Below are positions 45,896 to 56,904 of a stretch of 64,000 nt of DNA, piece by piece (the stretch's first letter is position 1; the number at the start of each line of letters is the position of its first letter). The stretch comes from Dryomyza anilis (lineage: Eukaryota; Arthropoda; Insecta; Diptera; Dryomyzidae): the NCBI GenBank assembly GCA_951804985.1, contig OX638132.1, positions 11,947,529 to 12,011,528 of the forward strand, in the 5' to 3' direction. Under the pieces are notes generated by a model that was given only the letters and a program-made list of their open reading frames with translations, made no database searches and had not been told where the DNA came from. The translations under genes and the position numbers were made by a program.

Positions 45896-47946
45896 TATAA
45901 AAAATTTTAAATGTTCGACCAAAAATTTAGATATTTTTTATAATATGGAAATATAATATGCACTTTCATTTCAAAAGCAAATAAAAACTTCAAACGCATT
46001 GATCTAAAAAAAACGGGGTATAGAATAATTCCTACACAGAAAAAAATGGTACATCGAATTTAAAAATATTGTTTATAATTTTTATGTATAAATTCTAATA
46101 TTTATGAATTGCACATAGTAATGGTGAGTCGAAATATATTAAGGACATTGATTTAACAATCAGTTACATATATTTTATGTACTTTATACATACAAACTTT
46201 CTGATTTGGAGTTTGTAAAAGGCTTGTATGTTTGGTTTGTGTATAAGGAATATTCGGTTTGGAGACAAACTATATAATCGAATATATATACGAACCTATT
46301 TGAAATCAAATGTTTCCAGTCGAATATACAAGTGTGAACAATTCGTTGGTTTGTTTTCGTAAAGATTTCGATTCAAATACAAATAATATTTAATAAATAT
46401 TAATAGAACAAATGCGTAATTACTGAAATTAGCCTACGATTCCTCTTATTTTGTTTTAGCAAATTACTATTTAAGTCATCAGATTAAATATAAATTCAGA
46501 TAGACGATTTTTCTTTAGATGTTATGCAATATAATAGATACACCTTAAAATTAATATTGTTTACGTTTGACTGGTCATAACTTTGGTCAGATCATTTGAA
46601 TTTCATGTGCTTTATTTCAATAGATTTGGCTGAAGTATTCTCAATGATATATAAACGAAATCAGTTCGAAAACTAAAATTTGTAAATAGGTAAAGTTTAA
46701 AATATACAGAAAAACATGATAATTGCCATGTATATTTCAAATATTTCAGAAAAAATACATAATATTTTTGCGGGTTCCAACTATCTATGGATTTGTCGAA
46801 AATCTGTCACACAATTTACAGAACAAGTCAAAAATATTGACCGACCGATGTATTACAAATATTTTTATTATATTAAATTAGAATATTGATCATTTAAAAA
46901 AAAACAACAACACTTTACAATTACAAATTAAATTTACCAAGAAACAAAAAAACAAATTGTTGAGGTTTCAAAAAAAATGTTTTTACAAACTAAGTTTTTA
47001 AAACAAAAAGTGCACTAATTAGTTAGAATTAATTCAATTTGGTATTTTTAATTATTCTAGTGCTATATTGCTTTTTTCCGCATAAATTTTCAGCAATATT
47101 AAATTAAAAGTTATTTTCAAATTAAACTCTTTTGGACCACTACACAGTTGTCAGAATAATTTAATTAACATGATAAAAAGTTTATTTTTTTTATTTTATA
47201 CTGCATTCTATTAGGTATTCGGTGGAATTATAGTTGTTGTACATTGGTACTTTGTAGATGTTCATTTTGAAATAGTTTTTTTCATATAACTTTTCATTAT
47301 AATTTTGGTTTGTTGTAAATTATATTTGTTGTATACTATATTCCATGTAAATTTTTTTTTGTGGTTGTAAATTTCGCATTTTACAGGTTTACTATTTTTC
47401 AGAATTTTCAAATTGTATTTTTTTTAGATATCGAAACGCTATTCTCTCACTATTTATACTAAATGCTATACTATATACAATTTAAAAAAATATGTATGAT
47501 ATGTTATGTATGTGTTCTCAAAACTTTGCTAAATGCCATGCATTTATATTTACTAACAAACGAAAAACTAAAGCAAACTTTAAAAAATATTTTTAACTTT
47601 AGCTCTAAGTTATATTAACGATGCAATTGTAATTTTGAAACGATTGTAAAATTATGTACCACCTATTATATATTACTAACTTGTAACCATTTTGTGAACA
47701 ACATCTATTAAAACCCTAACATTTACCATTTTTCAATATTCAATATGTTTTGCCATCACTGTTGTTACTCCTAACTCCATCCAAACTCACTCTACTCCTA
47801 CTTGTACCCGATATCGTACTCGAATTTGTACTCAATTCACTCACAATCAACTTGTCACAATTTGCAATACTTTGGCCAACAATGACTGACAAAATTGAAA
47901 TTTCGAAACAAAATATGAAAAAACACTTCCGGAAAAAATTCTATAG

Positions 47947-48199
47947 AATCCTGTAAATTGGCAATTCTCGTCGGACAATACGCGTCTGATTGGTCATATG
48001 ATATTAAGAAAATACTACGATGGCGAGGATATTTTAGGATTGAAAATTATCGGCGGTCGACCAACACATGGCGCTACTGCTGCGGCTGGTTCAGGTTCAG
48101 GTGCAGGTGCAGGTGCAGGTGCCGATGGCGTTTGTGGTGCTTTTGTGGAGAAAGTGAAGCGCGGTTCAGTGGCCGATGTTGAAGGACAGATACGACCAG
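47947..48199 (+). CDS. Rim: Rim exon: N-terminal half of PDZ domain
   Basis: The exon is 253 bases, from CTATAG|AAT to CCAG|GTATGA: 84 codons plus one base. It reads NPVNWQFSSDNTRLIGHM, matching the HPVTWQ-SKDG-RLIG entry to the vertebrate RIM PDZ. The carboxylate-binding loop is ILGLKIIGG (residues ~27-35), followed by GAFVEKVKRGSVADVEGQIRP. RIM PDZ domains bind ELKS/CAST and the calcium-channel C-terminus. Between strands B and C, where vertebrate RIM has about five residues (TESGR), this protein has ~20 extra Gly/Ala/Ser residues encoded by a GCAGGT hexamer repeat (48087-48122). The split codon G|GC gives the Gly that starts GDEILKWNG in the next exon. Confidence 0.95.
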
Positions 48200-48494
48200 G
48201 TATGAACGGTTTTCATGTGCATAAATCCTAATGGTTTTTTTTTTTTTGGATATATTTTCTTTTTTGTATTTTTGTTTATGGTTTGTTTACATATCAAAAA
48301 ATTGAATCAAGTCATGTTTTAAAATCTTTTTAGTTTTTTTACGGTAACTACAAACATTGCAAATGCAATTATGCGCTGAAACTACTGAAAACATTTTATA
48401 TATTATTGGTTGAAAATATTTTTTAATGTTTATTAATATTTGTACTTTGCAGATTGATTTATATTTATCATTAGTTTTTTTCTTATCAAATATT

Positions 48495-48675
48495 AAAAAA
48501 ATAGTTTTTTTGAAAATAATTTATTTTTATTATTTATATTTTTAAAATGTACCTATTTAAAATGTATATCGTTTAAATTAGTTTAAAAAAGTTTTTTTAG
48601 AATAATTTATTTTTATTACTTATATTTTTAAAATGTACCTATTTATAATGTATATCGTTTAAATTTTAAACACCT
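48495..48675. repeat. Tandem duplication, ~86-bp unit
   Basis: 'aataatttatttttatta' then 'aaaatgtacctattta-aatg' and 'tatatcgtttaaatt' occur twice, with the acctattta landmarks at 48551 and 48637. Confidence 0.85.
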
Positions 48676-48889
48676 TTTGAAGTATATGTTACCGGTCACC
48701 GAACAAAGTATTTTTTTTTCATTAATGTAATTTAGAAAAATATTAAAAACATTTTTTTATTTTCAAGTTTATTTAAAAGTTACATAAACAAATTCAAAAA
48801 CTATCAACTTGAATACCCCTAACCGCCTAGTTATGCCTACCTAAACCCTAGTTATGAAATTCTTTTTAATTCATTTTCTTGTTTTTAGA

Positions 48890-49460
48890 TTTTGATGGGG
48901 TCAGAGATGTACCGATATTGAAGTGTATATTAATAACTTTAAAATGAAAATGAAATATCAGCTTCACCTCCTGAATCGAATTAGCTACATCCGTTTGTCT
49001 GTTTCAAATAATATTACAGAAAACATAGAAGAGTTAGATCAATGAAATTCACAAGTTGTATTACCTATATACTTACGCTGTAAGATACTGTGAACCGACC
49101 ACTTTTGTTCAAATACCTCATAAAACACTAACATTTACGGGTGAATTTCCTTTATACCAATTGAAATTTTTTGCTTTATTTTCTTGATACTAAAATATAT
49201 GCAAATAATGTTTTTTCCGTGAACTGACTTGTGGATCCCGAAAAGTTAAATCGAAATTCGGTACAATGAAATTAATAGGAATTATTTCAAGATTGTAAGT
49301 TTTCAGTTATTTTCAAAATCCACTAATCCTGGGAGTTTGCATGCACCACTTTAAAATAATAACATATTCTATCCGACTATAGCTTTCATAATTCCTACTA
49401 ACACCAACTATAGAAATTTCCCATATGACCTAAGCTTTCTTTTAATTGGGCTGAACCGTC
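48890..49460 (+). mobile_element. Group B DINE-like copy, degraded
   Basis: 'acatccgtttgtctgttt' (remnant of the GTCT run), 'gaaccgaccacttttgttca', 'aaatacctcataaaac', 'tcgaaattcggtac' and a worn 3' part ('ccgactatagctttcataat', 'tatgacctaagctt') follow the order of 14179-14910. Confidence 0.78.
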
Positions 49461-49575
49461 GTTTTGATGGTGCGATTTTCTGTAGTAGGTACATTTATTT
49501 TTATGTTTTTGATATTTCGAAAACACATGAAAAACATGTTTAAGCTCACTCTAATTATTGAGTGTATTCTAAGTA

Positions 49576-50513
49576 CACAGAAAAGAAATCATCATCATAT
49601 TGATGAATTAACTTCTTCAAACCATGATTTCTTGTATTGATGAACGATACATAATATTGATAACTACAAAACAACAATGTCATGAATTCATTCTTCAATA
49701 TGATGAAGTGTATGTGAGGCACAAGTTTCATCATATTAATGAACAAAACATAAAATATAACATATATGTACATCATATTGATGAATGCTGATCATCAAAC
49801 CAATTTACAATCAAAATATTTATTTTTCGTTCATTTTTTGCCATACTTCTCAGTTCTCAAGTAGTTCTTGTACGTTATTTTTTATACATTCATAAATTAG
49901 TAAAATGTTTTGTAATATATTTATTTATAAGTACAAAGTTTTATTTATAAAAAGTTATATTAATAAAAAATATATTAAAATATTTTGTTTTTGAAAAAAA
50001 AAAATTTTTTTTCAAAATTTATTATTCGAAATTTTTTTTTTCGAAAATATTTTATTTTGACTAAATTTTTAAAAAAAAAATTTTTTTTTGCACTTTTTTT
50101 TTTTAATAAAATTGTTTTTGAATATTTTTTAAACGACATTTTATCAAATTTTATTTTCTAGAAACATTTTTTTTTTTGAAAAATTCCAATTCATTTATTT
50201 TGAAAAAAAAAGATATTAGTTTAACAATATCATCATGTTGAATATTATATTCATATATATAATAAACCATTTTTAAAATTTTTTTATGTATATTATGATT
50301 ATATTCATCAATATAACGTTTCAAATTCATTGTATTGAATATTTCGTTCATTACAATGATGTTCGATAGTATGAATTAGTTCATATATATAATGAATGCA
50401 TTCATCAATATATCATTTAATGAACGGTGTCAATGTGATGAATCTGTTAGTTGTTAGAAAAATTCATAACATTTATGAATAAATTCATCATATCGATGAA
50501 TTTTTTTTCTGTG
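49576..50513. mobile_element. ~940-bp fold-back with CACAGAAAA-AAAT ends, ATGATGAA-rich
   Basis: The left end CACAGAAAAGAAATCATCAT and inverted right end CACAGAAAAAAAATTCATCG match, and 'catattgatgaa' words fill both ends in opposite sense. The centre (49980-50170) is an A/T homopolymer-rich stretch. There is no coding capacity and no clear target duplication. Confidence 0.8.
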
Positions 50514-50818
50514 AAAGCGAACATTTAAATTTTTTAGTTTTTTGTGTGGTGATCGATAAAATGCACTTCCACCTCATTTTCTAATATTTGTTCTACATAT
50601 TTTTTATATATGTATATATATATATTCTATATTTGTTTTATATATATATAAATCTTTTTATTTTCTTCTTCTGTTCTATATTTGTTCAAGTTTTTCTGTT
50701 CTCCTTTCAACTTTTCCATCGCTTTTATATTTCATACTTCTATAACTATCTCGCTCACCCTTCATCTCTTTTCTCTCATTTCATTACCGTTCGTACGCCA
50801 ACTCTCATCGTCAAACAG

Positions 50819-51118
50819 GCGATGAAATTCTCAAATGGAATGGCCGCAGTCTACAGCAAAGAACCGCCGATGAAGTTTACGACATCATCGACGATAGTCG
50901 GCTCGATGCGCAAGTTGAGTTGGTTGTGTCGCGTGCCGCAACAGCGCCACCTGGGGACAATGTCAATCAGCAACAAAAGGCATCTATGCAAAAGCTGCTG
51001 CAGCAGCAGCAACAACAACAAAATCCCACTGCTGCGATCATAACCAACAGCAACTTGGCCAGCAGCATTGCTGGCAGTGCCGTTGTCAGTAGTGGCGGCC
51101 GTTACTTGCAACGAAAAG
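50819..51118 (+). CDS. Rim: Rim exon: C-terminal half of PDZ and linker
   Basis: The exon is 300 bases, AACAG|GC to AAAG|GTATTT: two bases to finish the Gly codon, 99 codons, one base left. It begins DEILKWNGRSLQQRTADEVY and DIIDDSRLDAQVELVVSR, closely paralleling the end of the vertebrate RIM PDZ (DEVLEWNG, EEVYNII-ES, PQVELVVSR). After the domain comes a Gln-rich run (LLQQQQQQQ, CAG/CAA mixed) and a Ser/Ala/Gly linker ending GGRYLQRK. The split codon G|CG (Ala) joins the next exon. A stretch just upstream is open in another frame (50588-51043), but that frame is not the coding one. Confidence 0.95.
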
Positions 51119-52069
51119 GTATTTTTCTTGCATTTAAACACAATAAAACAAAATCGATTTTGATGTTATTATTTAGTATAGCAACAGTTGTTCTTTATAG
51201 AAAGTAGAAAACTTTAGTAAACACCTGTCTTTAAAACTAACATTATTCCCATTGAATACTATAATTTTAATAGTATTATGTTACTATAAACCACAAACCA
51301 AAATGTACATCATTTCACCATAAATATTTCCATTTAAAAATTCAAAATTATCTATAATAATTTGAGAGTAAAATAAATCAAAAAAAAATATATATATATA
51401 TACATTTTATTCATATTTTTTTATTACTGCCAACATACTGAAATATATTTTGTCATCTCGATAAAATTCTACATTTTTCTACACTTTCAACACAATGCTT
51501 TTGTGTTTAATACTGTGTATGTCTAACGCATTTTTAAATAATTAGCTTTATAAGGGCCATACTGTAATACCATAGTCAGAAATATCGTATTTTTATTTTA
51601 TTTAAATAATAAAACACTGTGTATTTTTTAATTTCCACTTTGTTACAACAATTCCCGTAATTATACCTTGACTTACGTATGTTATTAAAACTCAACATCT
51701 GAGTAAGATAACCATTTTTAAATTTCATTAGCATTTATCAGAGGTCAGAAATAAAGGTTAAGCTTTTCAGAGGTTCCTGAGTAACTCTCACTAAATTAAA
51801 GAAAACAAAATAGCCTTTATTTTTGAAAATGTTCGGTTTCGGTTTGTGAGAAACTTTTATTTTTGAATAATTTCGGTTTCAGTCTGACAGAAACTTTTAT
51901 TTAAAAAAAAAATCGGTTGCGGTTGAACAGCGAGAGATAAAAAGTTTAACCAAATATATCTCTCATTAGTAAATTTTGAGCAGCTGCGAAGCGTTGATGC
52001 ATAATTCTCTTTTTAGATGACTCCTGAATTATGTTAAAAAATTTTTGAACTACAAAAACAACTCAATGG

Positions 52070-54085
52070 TCGAAATCAGCATTACCAATTTTATCGACAA
52101 AAGAAATCAATGTTCGCAAATTTTCGAAATTAAAAAAACAACGCAATGGTCGTTTAAAAAAAAAAATATTTGACAAAAGAAAAAAAAATTGAAAATTTCG
52201 AAAAAAAATGTTGTGTTAAAAAGATTTGAAAACAATGTTCGAAAATTTTTGAAAAAATAAATGTTATATTTAAAACAATTATTGGACAACAGGAACAACG
52301 CAATGTTTCAAATTGCAATTTTCCAAAATAAAACAAGAATTGTTCGACAAAAGAAAATAATGTTCGAACATTTTCGAAATTAAAAAAACAATGCTCTGGT
52401 TGATATCGCGGTTTTCCAAAAATAACCTAAAATTATTCGACAAAAGAAAACAATATTCGAAATTTTTCGAAAAAATAAATGTTTGAAATTACCATTTTCC
52501 AAAAAAAAAAAAAAAACAAAAATTATTCGGAAAAGAAAGCCATGTTCGAAAATTTCGAAATTAAAAAAAAACAACGCAATGGTCGTTTAAAAAAAAAGTT
52601 ATTCGACAAAAGAAAAAAATGTTGAAAATTTGGAAAAAAAATGCTGTGTTAAAAAGATTTGGACGACAAGAACAACGCAATACTCGAAATCACCATTTTC
52701 CAAAAAAAAAATATTCGAGAAAAACAATGTTCGAAAATTTTTGACAAAAAAAATGTTATATTTAAAAAAATTATTGGACAACAGGAACAACGCAATGTTT
52801 CATATTTCAATTTTCCAAAATAAAACAAAAATTATTCGACAAAAGAAAAAAATGTTCGACCATTTTCGAAATCAAAAAACAATGCACTGGTCGATATCAC
52901 GGTTTTCAAAAAACAACTTAAAATTATTCGACAAAAGAAAACAATATTCGAAAATTTTCGAAAAAATAAATGTTTGAAATTAACATTTTCCAAAAAAAAC
53001 AAAAAACAAACATTATTCGAAAAAGAAAGCAATGTTCGAAAATTTCGAAATTAAAAAAACAATGCAATGGTCTTTGAAAAAAAAAAGTTATTCGACAAAA
53101 GAAAAAATATTTGAAAATTTCGAAAAAAATGTTGTGTTAAAAATATTTGGACGACAAGAACAACGCTATGTTCGAAATCACCATTTTCCAAAAAAAAAAA
53201 TATTCGAGAATAACAATTTTCGAAAATTTTTTAAAAAATAAATGTTATTTTAAAAAAAAATATTGGACAACAGGAACAACTAAATGTTTCAAATTTGCAA
53301 TTTTCCAAAATAAAACAAAAATAATTCGACAAAAGAAAATAATGTTCGAACATTTTCGAAATTAAAAAAACAATGCTCTGGTCGATATCACAGTTTTCCA
53401 AAAACAACCTAAAATTATTCGACAAAAGAAAACAATATTCGAAACTTTTCGAAAAAATAAATGTTAAAAATTACCATTTTCCAAAAAAAAAATACAAAAT
53501 TATTGGAAAAAGAAAGCAATGTTCGAAAATTTCGAAATTAAAAAAACAACGCAATGGTCGTAAAAGTTATTCGACAAAAGTAAAAAAATTTGACAATTTC
53601 GAAAAAAAAATGTTGTGTTAAAAAGATTTTGACGCAATGTTCGAAAATTTCGAAATTAAAAAAAATCAACGCAATGGTCGTTTAAAAAAAAAGGTATTCG
53701 ACAAAAGAAAAAAATTTGAAAATTTCGAAAAAAAATGTTGTGTTAAAAACATTTGGACGACAAGAACAACGCAATGTTCGAAATCACCATTTTCCAAAAA
53801 AAAAAAATATTCGAGAAAAACAATTTTCGAAAATTTTTGAAAAAATAAATGTTATATTTAAAAAAATTATTGAACAACAGGAACAACGCAATGTTCAAAA
53901 TCACCATTTTACAAAAAAAAAACCAAAAATTATTCGACACAAGAAAATAATGTTCGAACATTTTCGAAATTGTAAAAACAATGCACTAGTCGATATCACG
54001 GTTTTCCAAAAACAACCTAAAATTATTCGACAAAAGAAACAATATTCGAAAATTTTCGAAAAAATAAATGTTTGAAATTACAAAA
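52070..54085. repeat. A-rich complex satellite, ~491-bp higher-order unit
   Basis: A short vocabulary (ATTCGACAAAAGAAAA, TGTTCGAAAATTTTCGAAA, CAACGCAATGGTCG, ACCATTTTCCAAAA) recurs in fixed order. The landmark GATATC-C-GTTTTCCAAAA is at 52402, 52893, 53384 and 53992. The first two intervals are 491 bases and the third 608, because a sub-block is duplicated. Many K/N/F-rich open frames arise on both strands because stop codons are scarce in the A-rich vocabulary; none is a gene. It sits within a transcribed Rim intron. Confidence 0.93.
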
Positions 54086-54370
54086 AAACGTAAATAGTTA
54101 TTTCTGATCTCTTCTATTAAATGATTTACAGAAAAATGATATAGGTTATAAAAAAAAAACATTTTTCAAATTAACGAGCAAAATTACTGACTTTTTCCAT
54201 CTGTTCAGCATTTTCCACCAGATTCATATTGAACCAGATTTATATTCAATTTTCCAATTACTTAATATGTTTGAGAAAAATTCTTGTAAAGACTACTGTT
54301 TTTCATTAATTTCTATTTACAAAAGAATTTCAAATTTTCTTAAATTAAAAAAAAAATATGGAACTACATG

Positions 54371-55386
54371 TCGTCACTATCATGCCAAAAGGGTGCATGT
54401 GCAATTTTTGACATTTGCGTTTTTTAACATTTTTGAATGTAGTGTATCCTCAAGTATGCTGTGCCAAAATCGCGTATCATTTTGTTGGATATGTCTAGCC
54501 ACAAAAGACAAAACCAAAAGGACAAATTTGATAAATTAAAAACCTTGTTATGCCAAAAGGGCGAATCTTTTCGTTTTTTTCGCCATAACTTTTGATTGGT
54601 ATAAGATAAAATATTGGTGTAAAGGCATTTATTGTTTGTTTTCAAAGCACTTATCGATCTGCATCATTAATTAACAATATTTTGCCAAACATTAATTTGC
54701 CTTTTGTTATTTGCAGGAAAGAAATGTTGGCAAAATATTTATAATTAAATATGCAAATCGATAGGTGCTTTAAAAACAAACAATAATTGCCTTCACACCA
54801 CTATTTTATCTTGTACCATTAAAGAGTTATAGCAAAAAGTCTAAAAGATTCGCCCTTTTGGCATGATAAGATTTTCAATTTTTTGCTATAATTTTTTATT
54901 GGTACACGATAAAATAGTGATGTAAATGTATTAATTGTTTGTTTTTAGAGCACCTATCGAACTGCATCATTATTTAAAAATATTTTGCCAACAAATAATT
55001 TCCTGCAAATAACAAATGGCAAATTAATGTTTGACAAAATATTTTAAATTAATGATGCCAATAGATAGATGCTTTAAAAGCAAACAATTAATGCCTTTAC
55101 TTAATGCCTTTATCTTGGGCTAATAAAAAGTTATAGCATTTAAAACAAAAATATTTGCGTTTTGGTCAGGATATGGCCTCTCAAAATCCGTATTTATAAT
55201 TCAGTATGTTGTCCAAATCTAAAGATATTTTATATACGTTATAAAAATTGGCGAATAAACCAAAATAACAGAAAAAATTAAAAAAAATATAAATTTTGCT
55301 TATTTTTAAATCACTTCAAACTTTTAAATTGGATTTCCCAACATTTTTAAAAATGCACATTCGCCCCTTTGGCATGGCAGGGACGA
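54371..55386. mobile_element. TCGTCACT TIR element, copy 3, uninterrupted (1016 bp)
   Basis: This reference copy starts TCGTCACTATCATGCCAAAA and ends (inverted) TCGTCCCTGCCATGCCAAAG, with TA after the right end and TG (mutated TA) before the left. Inside are two successive palindromic modules of ~270 bases, each built around GCACCTATCGA and TCGATAGGTGC with 'ttattggta--agataaaata' at the edges. A unique right part follows ('gatttcccaacatttttaaa'). It has no transposase frame and lies in a Rim intron. Confidence 0.88.
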
Positions 55387-55721
55387 TATGTTGATGATTT
55401 AAAATATTAAAGTAAACCAGAAATTAAAGTATTGTTGATCGTTATGTTCTGAATGTTCTGAGTAACTATAAATCATTTTTCTATGTTATCATTAAATTCT
55501 AATGCTATATATAAAATAAATTCAAAATGTGCCGGACCAGCGAGAGCTTCAAAAATATTTTTAATTTTGCACTATTCAATGGTATTAAATATTTAAAAGA
55601 ATCTATCTTATTCAGTATCGATACCTTTTTAAATGTACATTACATAGTAATAATTAGTTTCAAACATGTTCATTATGTAGTTGAATAACCTAAAGTTTTT
55701 GTTTTTTGTACCTCATTGCAG

Positions 55722-56197
55722 CGCCAACCGTTGATGCCATCGAAATACATCGCGACAAACCGAGCGTGCTCATAACATCGCCCGGCTCGCCAGATCTTTA
55801 CGCCACTGGCGCACACAGCTTGCGTCACGCGCCGACGCATGCGCAGACGCAATCCCAACGACGTCTGGGACCAAGCAACGCAGCTGCAAGCGCAACCGCT
55901 ATCGGCGGTGCCAACGCACCAGCTACAACAACGGCGGGCCACTATCAGCAACAACAACTGCACCACCACCACCCACATCACTGTCACCCGCAGCAACCGC
56001 ACCACCCACATCACGCACATCTCGATGCGGTTGGCAATGCGGCAACGCTTCCACCGATGCCCGCGCTGCCCATCGAGGGTCGCCTACAGCTGAAGCTCGG
56101 CTATGACACGAACACGTTGCAGCTGATCGTAACGATTGTGTGCGCGACGAATTTGTCGCTGCGTCAAAATGGTGTCGCCCGTAATCCCTATGCAAAA
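55722..56197 (+). CDS. Rim: Rim exon: PDZ-C2A linker and start of C2A
   Basis: The exon is 476 bases, TTGCAG|CG to AAA|GTGAGT: two bases plus 158 codons. Near its start, KPSVLITSPGSPDLY parallels RPSISVTSPMSPG of vertebrate RIM1. The middle is a low-complexity linker rich in Gln, Ala and especially His (HHHHPHHCHPQQPHH). From residue ~120, GRLQLKLGYDTNTLQLIVTI and ATNLSLRQNGVARNPYAK form the first strands of the C2A domain. Where calcium-binding C2 domains have Asp in the first loop, this protein has Asn-Gly and Arg-Asn. That agrees with the known calcium-independent nature of RIM C2A. The donor is in phase 0 (NPYAK|VFLLP). Confidence 0.95.
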
Positions 56198-56411
56198 GTG
56201 AGTGTCGTGCGGAAGAGCGCCAAAAATTAATAATCGTTTTAAAACGGTTTCTTTTTCTTAATTGGTTCAATGGCGCGAATGCGCTCTTCATGCATTGACT
56301 CTCAAACTGCAACCTTTTGCTCTTCTCTCCTCTTTCTCTCTCTTTTTATTATGGTTTTGTTTCTCTGATCCGCCTTTTTTGTCTTTGATGCGTGTGCACT
56401 TGGAACAACAG
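56198..56411 (+). other. Rim: Rim intron (214 bp)
   Basis: GTGAGT donor and a long CT-rich tract ending TGGAACAACAG. It has no repeats and is the compact type usual in flies. Confidence 0.9.
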
Positions 56412-56549
56412 GTGTTCCTTTTACCCGATCGTGGCACCAAATCCAAGCGCCGCACAAAAACTCTAGCAACCACCTGCGAACCTCGCTGGGGCCAGACCTT
56501 TGTCTATGCGGGTCTGCGACGTTGTGATCTAACGGGTCGCCTATTGGAG
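56412..56549 (+). CDS. Rim: Rim exon: middle of C2A
   Basis: The exon is 138 bases, 46 codons, both ends in phase 0. VFLLPDRGTKSKRRTKT parallels IYFLPDRSDKNKRRTKT of vertebrate RIM, and CEPRWGQTFVYAGLRR parallels LEPKWNQTFIYSPVHRR. The polybasic KSKRRTK patch is the C2 segment that in other C2 domains contacts acidic lipids or protein partners. Ends at LLE|GTAAGT. Confidence 0.96.
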
Positions 56550-56622
56550 GTAAGTTGGCGCCGCTCACACAGCGTCCATCATCTGCGTCCACCTAATGTT
56601 ACAAGCATCGTTGCCGCCTTAG
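56550..56622 (+). other. Rim: Rim intron (73 bp)
   Basis: GTAAGT donor and TTGCCGCCTTAG acceptor; a minimal intron. Reading straight through it yields an open but incorrect frame. Confidence 0.9.
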
Positions 56623-56757
56623 GTCACCCTGTGGGACTACGTGCGCTACGGCGCCAACGACTTTATCGGCGAGGTTGTCATCAATCTGACACAACACATT
56701 CTGGACGACGAGGCCGAGTGGTACCAGCTGCAACCACACCAGGACACTTCGTACCTC
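56623..56757 (+). CDS. Rim: Rim exon: C-terminal part of C2A
   Basis: The exon is 135 bases, 45 codons, phase 0 at both ends: VTLWDYVRYGANDFIGEVVI then NLTQHILDDEAEWYQLQPHQ and DTSYL before GTATGT. It parallels the vertebrate ITLWDQA-segment and FLGEILIELETALLDDEPHWYKLQTHD. In calcium-binding C2 domains the second calcium loop is typically D-D-------D. Here WDYV keeps one Asp but has Val at the next, again pointing to a C2 that does not bind calcium. Confidence 0.96.
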
Positions 56758-56904
56758 GTATGTGTTATCAACCTAGTGTTTAATTATAGTATAAGGTTTA
56801 TGCAATATCAAGTATAAGTTTATGGATAGGATTTATTATAGTTTTATAGTAGCAAAAACTCAGTTTTTTTTAAGGTTACTTTAAAAGACCCTAAGAATTT
56901 CGAA

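Larger units (their letters stand above)
43421..47946 (+). other. Rim: Rim intron (4.5 kb) with repeats
   Basis: The intron is bounded by AAG|GTAGTT and CTATAG|AATCCT. It holds an ATATCGAT-rich repeat (44080-44255), a partial CAGAAAAAA MITE (44280-44400), a full SINE (45124-45439) and a fold-back (45650-45895). The rest is AT-rich without recognised features. Confidence 0.85.
48200..50818 (+). other. Rim: Rim intron (2.6 kb) with repeats
   Basis: The donor is GTATGA and the acceptor CGTCAAACAG. It carries an 86-bp tandem duplication, a diverged DINE-like copy and a ~940-bp fold-back, then a CT-rich stretch (50640-50800) that forms the polypyrimidine tract. Confidence 0.85.
51119..55721 (+). 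other. Rim: Rim intron (4.6 kb) with satellite and TIR element
   Basis: Donor GTATTT, acceptor CCTCATTGCAG. More than half of it is the A-rich array at 52070-54085 and the TIR element at 54371-55386. The remainder is AT-rich and featureless. Confidence 0.88.

Noticed and set aside
52107..54075. Many Lys/Asn/Phe-rich open frames
   Set aside because: Scarcity of stops in the A-rich array explains them; all are made of the same repeated words.
56262..56783. A 173-codon plus-strand frame crossing two C2A exons
   Set aside because: It reads through a 73-bp intron in the wrong frame; splicing at 56549/56623 restores the C2A sequence.
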